From Bacillus pseudomycoides DSM 12442 (lineage in GTDB: Bacteria; Bacillota; Bacilli; Bacillales; Bacillaceae_G), in assembly GCF_000161455.1 (NCBI RefSeq), contig NZ_CM000745.1:366818-430817 (forward strand): a stretch of 64,000 nt of DNA, in the 5' to 3' direction. The translations under genes and the position numbers were made by a program. Below, piece by piece: positions 41,935-49,750 of this stretch; positions within the stretch are counted from its first letter, which is position 1, and each line of letters opens with the position of its first letter. The notes below the pieces were generated by a model that saw only the letters and a list, made by a program, of their open reading frames with translations, had not been told where the DNA came from and ran no database searches.

Positions 41935-42519
41935 TTAAGATTCAGCTGCCATTCCTTGTAGCAGTACATCTATTGCCTTCTTGTAAATGCGTTTCATTTC
42001 TGTAGAGTCTAGCTCATAGTAAAGTACCCCAAGCCCTGATAATAAGCCATTTACAATGTACATAAGATCCCTGGTATCTCCTTGACGGAATTCTCCAGAT
42101 TTTATACCTTCTTCAATTAATTTTTCAAAAACACCATATGATGCCCTTGCTAAAACCAGCATTTCATCCAGAGTTTCTTTGCTCACAATTTGACTTGTAG
42201 AAAACTCTTCCACGGCACTAAAAATAGGCTGTTGTATATCTTCCACGTGGTACTCTGCAAGCCCATATAATTTTTCGGTACTCGTATGATAATGCTTTTC
42301 TTTTTCATTCCACTTTTCAAGCCAATCATACGTATGTTGTTTTACTACAAATAAAAATAATTCTTCCTTGCTTTTAAAATGATAATAAATGCTACCTTTA
42401 CTACGTTCAGTAATTTCACAAATATCTTCCATAGATGTTGCAGCGTATCCTTTTTGTGAAAATAACTCTTCCGCTTGGTACGCTATTTCTTTTTTTATCT
42501 CTTCTGCACTCTTCCTCAT
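41935..42519 (-). CDS. TetR family regulator
   Basis: A 194-residue repressor. The N-terminal helix-turn-helix is AATSMEDICEITERSKGSIY followed by YHFKSKEELFLFVV; the C-terminal ligand domain is of the YcdC/TetR_C type by general look only. ATG 42519 has GAGG seven bases upstream; the frame also offers GTG 42525. It stands directly upstream of the MFS gene and is flanked by matching operators, so it probably represses itself and the transporter. Confidence 0.88.
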   Translation of the reverse strand: MRKSAEEIKKEIAYQAEELFSQKGYAATSMEDICEITERSKGSIYYHFKSKEELFLFVVKQHTYDWLEKWNEKEKHYHTSTEKLYGLAEYHVEDIQQPIFSAVEEFSTSQIVSKETLDEMLVLARASYGVFEKLIEEGIKSGEFRQGDTRDLMYIVNGLLSGLGVLYYELDSTEMKRIYKKAIDVLLQGMAAES

Positions 42520-42532
42520 GTTCACACCTCAC

Positions 42533-42555
42533 CAAACCGACCGTTCAGTCTAATA
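42533..42555. promoter_or_regulatory. TetR operator copy 1
   Basis: ACCGACCGTTCAGTCTAATA, directly before tetR, overlapping its likely promoter. Confidence 0.6.
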
Positions 42556-42599
42556 TTAACAAATATAAACCCTCTTTTACAAGAGGGCATATTCCTTAT

Positions 42600-42743
42600 T
42601 TAGGAAAAAGTATTCTCAAACCATGTTCGAAGTGTATGAATAGCTCCAACCTTCAAACCAAGTTTAACAATAAATACTCCCCCTGCAACTAATAAAAATA
42701 AAGCTACCTTCCCTTTATTTTTAACTTTCGGCTTCTTCTCCAT
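42600..42743 (-). CDS. 47-residue single-pass membrane protein
   Basis: A short frame with AAGGGG eight bases before ATG 42743. The product is very basic at first (MEKKPKVKNKGKV), then one hydrophobic segment ALFLLVAGGVFIVKLGL, then an HTLRTWFENTF tail. It looks like a genuine small membrane protein of unknown function; a stem CCTCTT/AAGAGG follows. Confidence 0.55.
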   Translation of the reverse strand: MEKKPKVKNKGKVALFLLVAGGVFIVKLGLKVGAIHTLRTWFENTFS

Positions 42744-42890
42744 GTTCATTCCCCTTATAACATCATATATTCCTTATTTATTAATACATTGCATTTAAAC
42801 AAACGTTTGTTTAGCTGATTCTATACGGATTCAAGTCAACTAATCAAACGTTTGTTTAAAAAGAAGTACGCCCATAAAGAGCGTATTTTT

Positions 42891-43145
42891 TTAATCTCCA
42901 CCGCCGCCACAGCTACCGCCATCACCACCTGAAAAACCGCTATCTCCTCCAAACGAACTTCCACAATCATGTGAATTATCGCTATCAGATCCTGCAAAGA
43001 AAAATGGTGTAGAAGTAGCCGTAGTGGATGTACTATCACCAGTACCTGATTTATAAAGATTTACTTTCCGTTTATTCGATCTAATTGATTTTACAATCAT
43101 TCCAATTAAAACTAAAAACAATAATACCGCTATTACAAATCCCAT
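42891..43145 (-). CDS. Gly/Ser/Cys-rich small membrane-anchored protein
   Basis: An 84-residue protein: one N-terminal membrane segment (GFVIAVLLFLVLIGMIVKSI), a basic stretch, then a low-complexity tail of Gly, Ser, Asp and Cys (HDCGSSFGGDSGFSGGD). GGGGG stands before ATG 43145, so the longer frame to 43187 is not used. Tails like this occur in TPM-domain and heme-export-associated proteins, but no such domain is present. Function unknown. Confidence 0.65.
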   Translation of the reverse strand: MGFVIAVLLFLVLIGMIVKSIRSNKRKVNLYKSGTGDSTSTTATSTPFFFAGSDSDNSHDCGSSFGGDSGFSGGDGGSCGGGGD

Positions 43146-43183
43146 ATGAAATCCCCCTTTCATTTTCCGAACATTTGTAATCT

Positions 43184-43458
43184 TCATTCTATATCCCCTA
43201 AGGAAATAAATCGTGACTCACAAAGTATTTCTTTTCCTTGATGAAATAATAAAACTGTTGGTGCTGTAAATACTAAATACTTCGCTGAAATTTCTTTCAT
43301 ATCCTCCAACGAAACGACAATATTTTCCACATTTTTATAATGCTTTAACAAACGATTTACCTTCTCTAACATCACATCACGCCACAATTTCCGGTTTTTA
43401 TGAATAAAAGTAATCATCCTTGTTCTTCAATATATGCTATTAATTCTTCTATTACATA
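43184..43458 (-). pseudogene. Broken thioredoxin-like gene
   Basis: Reading from 43455 on the minus strand gives VIEELIAYIEEQG, then TGA at 43414-43416, then LLLFIKTGNCGV, after which the frame is lost. A second frame carries on with RDVMLEKVNRLLKHYKNV, MKEISAKYLVFTAPTVLLFH and ESRFISLGDIE. Thioredoxin-like relatives have CGVCDVMLE here: loss of four bases in a GTGTGTGATG run explains both the frameshift and the missing second active-site Cys. A 77-residue frame from 43417 remains, but lacks CxxC. Confidence 0.65.
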
Positions 43459-43560
43459 TTTTTACTATTATTTTACACGAAAAATTCAAATGATACCACG
43501 ATATGGTATCTAAAAAAATTAGGTCTCAATTTTATTTATACCTATATTCCAAAAAATAAA

Positions 43561-43599
43561 AAAGTGCGGTACCTCTTATATTAGAGCTACCGCACTTTT
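43561..43599 (-). terminator. Terminator of the metNIQ operon
   Basis: AAGTGCGGTA/TACCGCACTT with T-run on the minus strand. Confidence 0.8.
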
Positions 43600-44268
43600 T
43601 CAATCTTTCTTTAATTTTCTCGCAATCCCGTTCCCTAGAGATTGTAATCCTTGAACAAGAATAATTAGGATAAAGACTGTTGCATACATCACTTCTGGCT
43701 CATAACGCAAATGACCGAATCGATATGCTAAATCTCCAAGACCACCTGCTCCTACAAGTCCAGCCATCGCAGTTGCACCGATTAATCCAATCGTTGCGAT
43801 GGTCAAGCCGAGCACAAGCGATGGACGCGCTTCTCTAACCATAACGTGCCAAATAATTTTTATAGTAGAAACTCCCATTGCTTGATACGCCTCAATTACA
43901 CCACGATCCACTTCTAGTAAAGCTGTTTCCATTAAACGTGCAATATAAGGAGCTGTAAATACAACAAGCGGTACAATCACACCTTTCACACCAATTGAAG
44001 TTCCCATAAGCAGTTTTGTAAACGGTAGAATGAAGAATAATAGAATAATAAATGGAATAGAACGAATGACATTAATAATTGTATTAAAAATAGGGTATAC
44101 GATTTTATTCTCTAGTTGACCACCAGGCCTTGTTAAAACAAGTGTTACTCCTAGTGGCAATGCAATAATAATTGATATAAGTAGTGAAATTGATGTCATT
44201 TGAAACGTTTGAATCGTTGCTTCCCATATCACGTTACTCCATTCATCCAAAAAGGACTTGTTTCCCAT
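43600..44268 (-). CDS. metI: Methionine ABC transporter permease MetI
   Basis: A 222-residue permease with five segments. The EAA loop reads EAYQAMGVSTIKIIWHVMV...ARPSLVLG and contacts the ATPase; SISLLISIIIALPLGVTLVL and the C-terminal GLVGAGGLGDLAYRFG are typical of D-methionine permeases. Its start overlaps the end of metN by 26 bases, showing translational coupling. Confidence 0.93.
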   Translation of the reverse strand: MGNKSFLDEWSNVIWEATIQTFQMTSISLLISIIIALPLGVTLVLTRPGGQLENKIVYPIFNTIINVIRSIPFIILLFFILPFTKLLMGTSIGVKGVIVPLVVFTAPYIARLMETALLEVDRGVIEAYQAMGVSTIKIIWHVMVREARPSLVLGLTIATIGLIGATAMAGLVGAGGLGDLAYRFGHLRYEPEVMYATVFILIILVQGLQSLGNGIARKLKKD

Positions 44269-45283
44269 ACTCTTTCCTACCTCCTTCTACGATGATTCCT
44301 TGTTCCTGTAAAAATACTAAAGCTCTATGTACCTCGTTTTCTTCACCTTGCATATGAACAACGAGTTTACCGTACGCTTCATGCTTTAATTGTGTAATAT
44401 TACCAGATAAAATATTGGGATACACTTGGAATCGTTTTGTAGCAACAGCCAATGCTGGTTCTCCTGAAGAGTTCCCTATAAACGAAAGTGTTACAATCTC
44501 CCCAGTGTTTTTTAGCTCTTTCTGTACTTCTTCCGGAATTTTAGCTGCAAAAGCGCTGTTTACAAATTTTTTCGTGGTTACATGTTGCGGATTTGTAAAA
44601 ATATCCTTTACTGTGCCACTCTCAACCACAGCCCCATTCTCCATTACAGCAACTCGATCACATATACGCTGAATTACATTCATTTCGTGTGTAATTAGCA
44701 AAATCGTAATACCTATTTTCTCATTGATCTCTAGTAGCAAATCTAAAATAGAATCTGTTGTTTCTGGGTCTAATGCACTTGTCGCTTCATCACTTAGCAA
44801 AATTTCTGGTTCATAGGATAGTGCACGCGCAATCGCAACACGCTGTTTTTGACCACCAGAAAGCTCACTTGGATATGCATCTTTTCTATCAAAAAGGTCA
44901 ACAATACTTAAATATTTTTCTACTCTTTTTTCAATTTCAGTTTTTGGAATCCCAGCTAGACGTAAAGGTAATGCAATATTTTCATAAACATTGACTGTTT
45001 TTAATAAGTTAAATCCTTGAAAAATCATCCCGATTTTTTGTCTCGCTTGCGCTAACTCTTTTGTAGATAAAGTTGTTAAATCTTTTTCATTTACAATTAT
45101 ATTTCCTGTTGTTGGTTTTTCTAATAAATTTACACAACGGATTAATGTACTTTTACCAGCGCCACTATATCCGATGATTCCAAATACTTCTCCTTTCTCT
45201 ACTTTAAGAGAAATTGGTTTAAGAGCTTCAACCTTACCTTTTTTTGTTGTAAATACTTTGGATACATTTTTCAGTTCAATCAT
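44243..45283 (-). CDS. metN: Methionine ABC transporter ATPase MetN
   Basis: A 346-residue ATPase: Walker A GYSGAGKSTL, signature LSGGQKQRVAIARAL, Walker B ILLSDEATSALDP, and the C-terminal NIL regulatory domain (about 260-346) that senses methionine. It powers uptake of methionine and its derivatives with metI and metQ. It lies 12 bases after metQ. Confidence 0.93.
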   Translation of the reverse strand: MIELKNVSKVFTTKKGKVEALKPISLKVEKGEVFGIIGYSGAGKSTLIRCVNLLEKPTTGNIIVNEKDLTTLSTKELAQARQKIGMIFQGFNLLKTVNVYENIALPLRLAGIPKTEIEKRVEKYLSIVDLFDRKDAYPSELSGGQKQRVAIARALSYEPEILLSDEATSALDPETTDSILDLLLEINEKIGITILLITHEMNVIQRICDRVAVMENGAVVESGTVKDIFTNPQHVTTKKFVNSAFAAKIPEEVQKELKNTGEIVTLSFIGNSSGEPALAVATKRFQVYPNILSGNITQLKHEAYGKLVVHMQGEENEVHRALVFLQEQGIIVEGGRKEYGKQVLFG

Positions 45284-45295
45284 TATAGTCAGCTC

Positions 45296-46108
45296 CTACC
45301 AAGATGGCAAAACAGAACCATCGAATTTTTTCTCAATAAACTCTTTAACTTCTTTAGATTGATACGCTTTCTTTAATTTTTTTACAGCTGCATCATCCTT
45401 ATTTCCCGTACGAACAACCACCCAGTTTACATATGGTGAATCTTTTCCTTCACGGAAAATAGAATCTTTAGCTGGATTTAGTTTTGCACCTAATGCAAAA
45501 TTCGTATTAATCGCCGCTGCTTTCACTTCATCTAGCTGCGTTGGTAATTGTGACGCCTCTAATTCAACAATTTTCAAATTCTTCGGATTCTCAATCACAT
45601 CTTTTACAGTTGCTTTCTCGGTTGCTTTTGGATCAACCTTTAAAACACCTGCTTTTTCAAATAATTTTAATGCCCGAAGTTCATTCGTTGGATCATTGGG
45701 TAAAGCAATTGCATCTCCATCTTTTAACTCTTTTACATCTTTCAGTTTTTTAGAATATACTCCCATTGGGAACGTTACCGTTGAAAATACTTCTGTCAAT
45801 TTCATATTGCGTTCTGCTTTAAATACATCTAAATAGGATTTCGTTTGATAGCTATTCACATCAATGTCTTTTTCGTCTAACGATACATTTGGTGCTACAT
45901 AATCATTAAATACCTTTAAATCAACTTGTAGACCATCTTTTGCCGCCACTTCTTTTACTTTTTCAAAAATCTGCTCATGTGGTCCACCTGTTACACCAAC
46001 TGTAATCTTTTTCTCATCTAGCGCTTTTGCTTCCTTCCCCGAATCAGCACTACATGCGCCTAATAACAATACTGTTCCACTTACAATACTTAACAACAAC
46101 TTTTTCAT
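45296..46108 (-). CDS. metQ: Methionine-binding lipoprotein MetQ
   Basis: A 270-residue NlpA-family lipoprotein. The signal peptide ends in lipobox LLGAC with Cys19; KITVGVTGGPHEQIFEKV, DYVAPN and NSYQTKSYLDVF are ligand-site motifs. The frame reaches 46237 but that would cross the riboswitch; ATG 46108 follows AAGGGGGAA and gives the signal peptide at the N-terminus. First gene of metQNI. Confidence 0.93.
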   Translation of the reverse strand: MKKLLLSIVSGTVLLLGACSADSGKEAKALDEKKITVGVTGGPHEQIFEKVKEVAAKDGLQVDLKVFNDYVAPNVSLDEKDIDVNSYQTKSYLDVFKAERNMKLTEVFSTVTFPMGVYSKKLKDVKELKDGDAIALPNDPTNELRALKLFEKAGVLKVDPKATEKATVKDVIENPKNLKIVELEASQLPTQLDEVKAAAINTNFALGAKLNPAKDSIFREGKDSPYVNWVVVRTGNKDDAAVKKLKKAYQSKEVKEFIEKKFDGSVLPSW

Positions 46109-46148
46109 ATACAATTCCCCCTTATATATATCTGTTCTTAAACAAAAA

Positions 46149-46308
46149 ACACCTCTCAAATAAGAGAGGTGTCGAATAGACAAAATAGGCTCCTCTCTTA
46201 TCTTCCAAAACGAAAATCGTTTTGCAGGAATTAGCACCTTAGCTTATAATTCATAAGCTCGGTTGCCGGGCATCATAGGGCCAGTCCCTCCGCCTCTCTG
46301 GATAAGAG
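46149..46308 (-). promoter_or_regulatory. SAM-I riboswitch (S-box) of metQNI
   Basis: Minus-strand S-box core: CTTATCCAGAGAGGCGGAGG, GGACTGGCCC, ATGATGCCCGGCAACC, then AAGGTGCTAATTCC, and GATAAGAGAGG closing P1 (46190-46308). The terminator ACACCTCTC...GAGAGGTGT at 46149-46172 follows with T-run. SAM binding should switch the operon off. Confidence 0.92.
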
Positions 46309-46543
46309 TATTTGTATTAAATTTTTCAAAAACTATGGTACTAATAGTAAATCTCACAAAAAATTTTGTCAATAGGATTTTTCTGAATATAATTTATTTA
46401 CGAATAATTGATTTCTTTCTTCTAATTATCTATTTGGTAGTCTCTAGACGTAATGGGCAATAGCTATGTACAAAGTATCCCTATCGTTAATATACTAGAA
46501 CAGCAAATACTTTATATAAACAAACGAAAAGAGGTTATACTGT
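46309..46543. other. Interval between the S-box and the next gene
   Basis: AT-rich; contains the promoter region of metQNI on the minus strand and AAAGAGG before ATG 46544. Nothing else recognised. Confidence 0.4.
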
Positions 46544-46861
46544 ATGCAAGATAAACATGCTATACAAACCCTACTATTATCTCAGATAGAAAAACTCTCT
46601 CAATCCTTTCATTACGATTTTTTATATGAAGAGGCACAACAAGGAACACTATGCCAAATACTTTTACGAGATGATAACGGCTCCATCGTAGCAACGCCAC
46701 TTAGTTTTCATATGTTGATAAACGAAGTTGCTGGTAAAGGAGAACTTATTTTTTATAACGAACATGGTGAATTTCATCGACAAAAATTTGATATTTATAC
46801 GGAAGAAAGTATTGTTAAATTACTATTATTCATTCAAGAACGACTACAAGTAAATCAATAA
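46544..46861 (+). CDS. Uncharacterised 105-residue protein
   Basis: I do not recognise this protein. It is soluble, with an N-terminal helix (QTLLLSQIEKLSQSF) followed by a beta-rich middle (CQILLRDDNGSIVATPLSF, GELIFYNEHGEFHRQKFD) and a C-terminal helix (EESIVKLLLFIQERLQ). AAAGAGG precedes ATG. It has its own terminator at 46867-46901 and no operon partner. Confidence 0.65.
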   Translation: MQDKHAIQTLLLSQIEKLSQSFHYDFLYEEAQQGTLCQILLRDDNGSIVATPLSFHMLINEVAGKGELIFYNEHGEFHRQKFDIYTEESIVKLLLFIQERLQVNQ

Positions 46862-46866
46862 ATAAT

Positions 46867-46901
46867 ATGAAAGCAGCTACGTAACATGTAGCTGCTTTCA
46901 T
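46867..46901. terminator. Terminator
   Basis: ATGAAAGCAGCTAC/GTAGCTGCTTTCAT, 14-base stem, usable on both strands. Confidence 0.8.
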
Positions 46902-46960
46902 ATTATTTATACTAAAATATTTTATGCCTTGCCCATTACACTCCTAAATAAACGGCTCTC

Positions 46961-48502
46961 TTATTTTTTAGTAACGTTCATTTCCTCCAGATTCCAAACT
47001 CTCGTCACCCAAGATTCATAAAAAGAAGGTTCATGAGAAACGAGTAAAATTGTCCCTTGATAGTGTTCTAAAGCTTCTCTCAATGCCTCTTTCGCCTGTA
47101 CATCTAAATGATTCGTCGGCTCATCTAGAATTAAAACATTACTCCGCATTAACATAAGTTCACATAAACGTACCTTCGTTTGTTCTCCACCACTTAAAGA
47201 GCATAGAGATTGCCGAATGTGATCGGCCTTCAAACCACATCTTGCTAGGGATTGCCGAATTTCTTTTTGCGTCATATCCGGACGCCCTGACCATACTTGC
47301 TCAAGTGGTGTAACTTCTACCCTAAATTCTTCTTGAGCAAAATATGCAGGTTGTACCCGCTCTCCAATATGAACTCTCCCGCTTAATGGTTCTAATTGTC
47401 CTAACAACGTTTTTAGCATTGTTGTTTTTCCAATTCCATTATGACCAACAATTGCAATCTTTTCGCCCCTTTTCACTTGTAAATTAAGGGATGGAAACAA
47501 TGGTTCCACGTAACCAATTTGAATTTGCTGTGCTTGTAATATGCGGCTCACAGGCTCAGTGTGAATCTGAAAATGAAAACGCGACCGTGGTACATCGTTA
47601 TGTTTTCCAATTTTTTTCATTTTCTCCAATACCTTTTCACGGCTTTTTGCCTGCTTTGCTTTTCGAATTTTATTTTTTTGAATAAAACTCTCTAAATTTG
47701 CAATTTCCTTTTGTTGTCTCGTATAAGCCACTTGCAATTGCTGCTTCTGCAAGCGATAACTTTCTAAAAATCTTTCATAATTCCCCGTATAGCGCTTTAT
47801 TGTTTGCCCTTCTAAATGATAAATAACATTCGTAATATTGTTTAAAAATGATTCATCATGTGACACAACAATATAGGCATGCTCATACGCTTGTAAATAC
47901 GCCCTTAGCCAATCTATATGAACTGTATCTAAATAGTTTGTTGGTTCATCTAATAGTAAAACATGTGGCTTCTCTAAAAGAAGCTTCCCAAGTAATAACT
48001 TTGTACGCTGGCCACCACTTAATTTTGAAACATCTTTTTTCATCCCTAAGTCTAACAATCCTAAACCAGCTGCTACTTCTTCTATTTTCGTATGAACTTG
48101 ATAAAAATCTGAACCCTCTAGTATATTTTGTAATTCCCCATAGTGTACTAATAACTTATCTAAGTCTGTTTCCTTTGCCATCTTTTCAGCAATGACTATC
48201 ATTTCACGTTCAATCGCATACAAATGAGAAAATGCACTTTGTAAATATTCCTCAATTGTTGTTCCTTCTTGTAAATCAATATGCTGCTCTAAAAACCCCG
48301 CCTTTACATGCGGAAACCATTCAATCATTCCCCCATCAGGCAAAACTTCTCCTATTAAAAGCCGAAGCAATGTTGACTTTCCTGCACCATTACTTCCGAC
48401 AAGCCCCGCATGTTCACCTTGTAATAATCGAAAACAAGCATTATATAAAATGGTTTTATCTCCATACGTATGTGTAAGATTTTCTACTGTTAATACGCTC
48501 AT
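46961..48502 (-). CDS. ABC-F family ATPase, possible ribosome protection protein
   Basis: A 513-residue protein with two ABC domains and no membrane part. Domain 1: Walker A GSNGAGKSTL, signature LSGGQRTKLLLGKLL, DEPTNYLD. A charged interdomain linker of about 80 residues (ESYRLQKQQLQVAYTRQQKE, NKIRKAKQAKSREKVLEKM) reaches the ribosome in this class. Domain 2: GHNGIGKTTM, LSGGEQTKVRLCELM, DEPTNHLD. ABC-F proteins either displace antibiotics from the ribosome or act in translation. The long leader with a short upstream peptide and terminator suggests antibiotic-induced expression, favouring the resistance type. Confidence 0.85.
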   Translation of the reverse strand: MSVLTVENLTHTYGDKTILYNACFRLLQGEHAGLVGSNGAGKSTLLRLLIGEVLPDGGMIEWFPHVKAGFLEQHIDLQEGTTIEEYLQSAFSHLYAIEREMIVIAEKMAKETDLDKLLVHYGELQNILEGSDFYQVHTKIEEVAAGLGLLDLGMKKDVSKLSGGQRTKLLLGKLLLEKPHVLLLDEPTNYLDTVHIDWLRAYLQAYEHAYIVVSHDESFLNNITNVIYHLEGQTIKRYTGNYERFLESYRLQKQQLQVAYTRQQKEIANLESFIQKNKIRKAKQAKSREKVLEKMKKIGKHNDVPRSRFHFQIHTEPVSRILQAQQIQIGYVEPLFPSLNLQVKRGEKIAIVGHNGIGKTTMLKTLLGQLEPLSGRVHIGERVQPAYFAQEEFRVEVTPLEQVWSGRPDMTQKEIRQSLARCGLKADHIRQSLCSLSGGEQTKVRLCELMLMRSNVLILDEPTNHLDVQAKEALREALEHYQGTILLVSHEPSFYESWVTRVWNLEEMNVTKK

Positions 48503-48587
48503 TTTTGTTCTCTCCTTTTCTTTATAACTAACAAGCCAAATAGGGAGAACTGCAAAATAAAGATCTTATTTAATTGTATATATGAAA

Positions 48588-48617
48588 AATGGGTAAGGTG
48601 AACACACCTTACCCATT
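48588..48617 (-). terminator. Leader terminator before the ABC-F gene
   Basis: AATGGGTAAGGTG, loop of four, perfect complement, then T5 on the minus strand, 85 bases before the start codon. Confidence 0.8.
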
Positions 48618-48707
48618 ACACATTACTATCGTAAAAAAGGATTAAGGTTCTTTACCTGCTGTCTTCAATTTGGCTTAAACTTTAAAAATGGGCAGACTTC
48701 TCCCATA

Positions 48708-48746
48708 TCAAGCTAAAACCATTTGAAGAACAGTTGATAAAGTCAT
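48708..48746 (-). CDS. 12-residue leader peptide MTLSTVLQMVLA
   Basis: ATG 48746 with AAAGGA upstream and stop TGA at 48708-48710. Placed just before the stem-loops, as are leader peptides whose stalling by ribosome-targeting drugs controls resistance genes. Its sequence is Leu/Val-rich, without a known arrest motif. Confidence 0.5.
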   Translation of the reverse strand: MTLSTVLQMVLA

Positions 48747-48819
48747 CTTATCCTTTCACTCCTTTATAAATCATTATTGTCTTATAATAAGCATGCACCA
48801 TGCTCTTATATTTTATTCG

Positions 48820-48930
48820 TTATGAATCTTTTGGTTCCTCTTTTTCTTTAAAAATTTCTTTGGACATTTTCTCCATTGCATACAGACTTGTAAAATCTAA
48901 AATGAGTAAATCCACTCTTTGTTCAATCAT
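48820..48930 (-). CDS. 36-residue upstream frame in the ABC-F leader
   Basis: MIEQRVDLLILDFTSLYAME followed by KMSKEIFKEKEEPKDS. A strong GGAGG precedes an overlapping three-codon frame (ATG GGT TAA) whose stop touches this ATG, so translation could be coupled. May be coding or merely regulatory. Confidence 0.35.
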   Translation of the reverse strand: MIEQRVDLLILDFTSLYAMEKMSKEIFKEKEEPKDS

Positions 48931-48959
48931 TTAACCCATTGTTCCTCCCTCTAAAACAA

Positions 48960-48996
48960 AAAGCTTCTTAACAGTCACAAAAACTGTTAAGAAACT
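48960..48996 (-). terminator. Terminator of the thi ABC operon
   Basis: TTCTTAACAGT/ACTGTTAAGAA stem with T5 on the minus strand, behind thiZ. Confidence 0.75.
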
Positions 48997-49000
48997 TTCA

Positions 49001-49750
49001 TTACTTCCGCATATAAGGAGACAATATCCCTAAAATCTCGGCCTTATCTTCTTTTAACTCAAGAGATGTTAACATTTCCATCGTTCGAGGACGTGGTAAG
49101 TTAACCTTTACTTCACCTACAATCGTAGCTGGCCTTTGTGACATAATGAATACACGATCAGATAATAGAATCGCTTCATCTAAGTCATGGGTTACCATCA
49201 CGATTGTTTGCTTCTCTTGATGCCATGAATCTAAAAGCCAACGATGCACTTCCATTTTTGTAAATGCATCTAACTTACCAAAGGGTTCATCAAGCAGCAT
49301 AATCGGCTTTTCGCATAAATAGGTACGAAGGAAACTAATACGCTGACGCATACCACCGGATAATGCATCTGGATAATGATTTGCGTATTCAGCTAGACCA
49401 AATTGTTGCAAGGCTTCCATTCCTTCTGTAAGTCTCTCTTTCTTTGGCTTCCCATCAATTTCTAATGGAAGAACAATATTTTGTAGTGCTGAACGCCACG
49501 GGAGCAACAAATCTTGTTGCGGCATATAACTTACACTATCCTGTTTTTGAACAAGGGTATCGTTATAGATTACCTCACCACTAGTTGCCTCTTCAACACT
49601 CGCAATCAGATTTAATAACGTACTTTTTCCGCAACCACTTGGGCCTACAAACGAGACAAACTCACCTTCTTGTATAGAAGCACTAATCTTTTCTAGTACA
49701 TTTTTCCCATCAAATGCTTTCACAACATCTTTTATTTGTAATCCGTTCAT
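49001..49750 (-). CDS. thiZ: Thiamine-precursor ABC transporter ATPase ThiZ
   Basis: A 249-residue ATPase of the nitrate/taurine/pyrimidine class: Walker A GPSGCGKSTL, Q-loop VSYMPQQDLLLPWRSA, signature LSGGMRQRISFLRT, Walker B MLLDEPFGKLDA. Its start overlaps the stop of thiY (ATGA-type junction). With thiX and thiY it imports hydroxymethyl- or formylaminopyrimidine for thiamine synthesis. Confidence 0.88.
   Translation of the reverse strand: MNGLQIKDVVKAFDGKNVLEKISASIQEGEFVSFVGPSGCGKSTLLNLIASVEEATSGEVIYNDTLVQKQDSVSYMPQQDLLLPWRSALQNIVLPLEIDGKPKKERLTEGMEALQQFGLAEYANHYPDALSGGMRQRISFLRTYLCEKPIMLLDEPFGKLDAFTKMEVHRWLLDSWHQEKQTIVMVTHDLDEAILLSDRVFIMSQRPATIVGEVKVNLPRPRTMEMLTSLELKEDKAEILGILSPYMRK

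Larger units (their letters stand above)
48533..48930 (-). promoter_or_regulatory. Attenuator-like leader of the ABC-F gene
   Basis: About 430 bases precede the ABC-F start. In transcript order: a 36-codon frame, a 12-codon leader peptide, a weak stem with T5 (48688-48706), AAGCCAAAT (48668-48676), a 13-base terminator stem with T5 (48588-48617), then ATTTGGCTT (48533-48541). The last and the AAGCCAAAT are exact complements spanning the terminator, giving an alternative fold. Confidence 0.6.

Noticed and set aside
46185..46237. Longer MetQ start inside the riboswitch region
   Set aside because: It would place 43 residues ahead of a perfect lipoprotein signal peptide and cross the S-box terminator.
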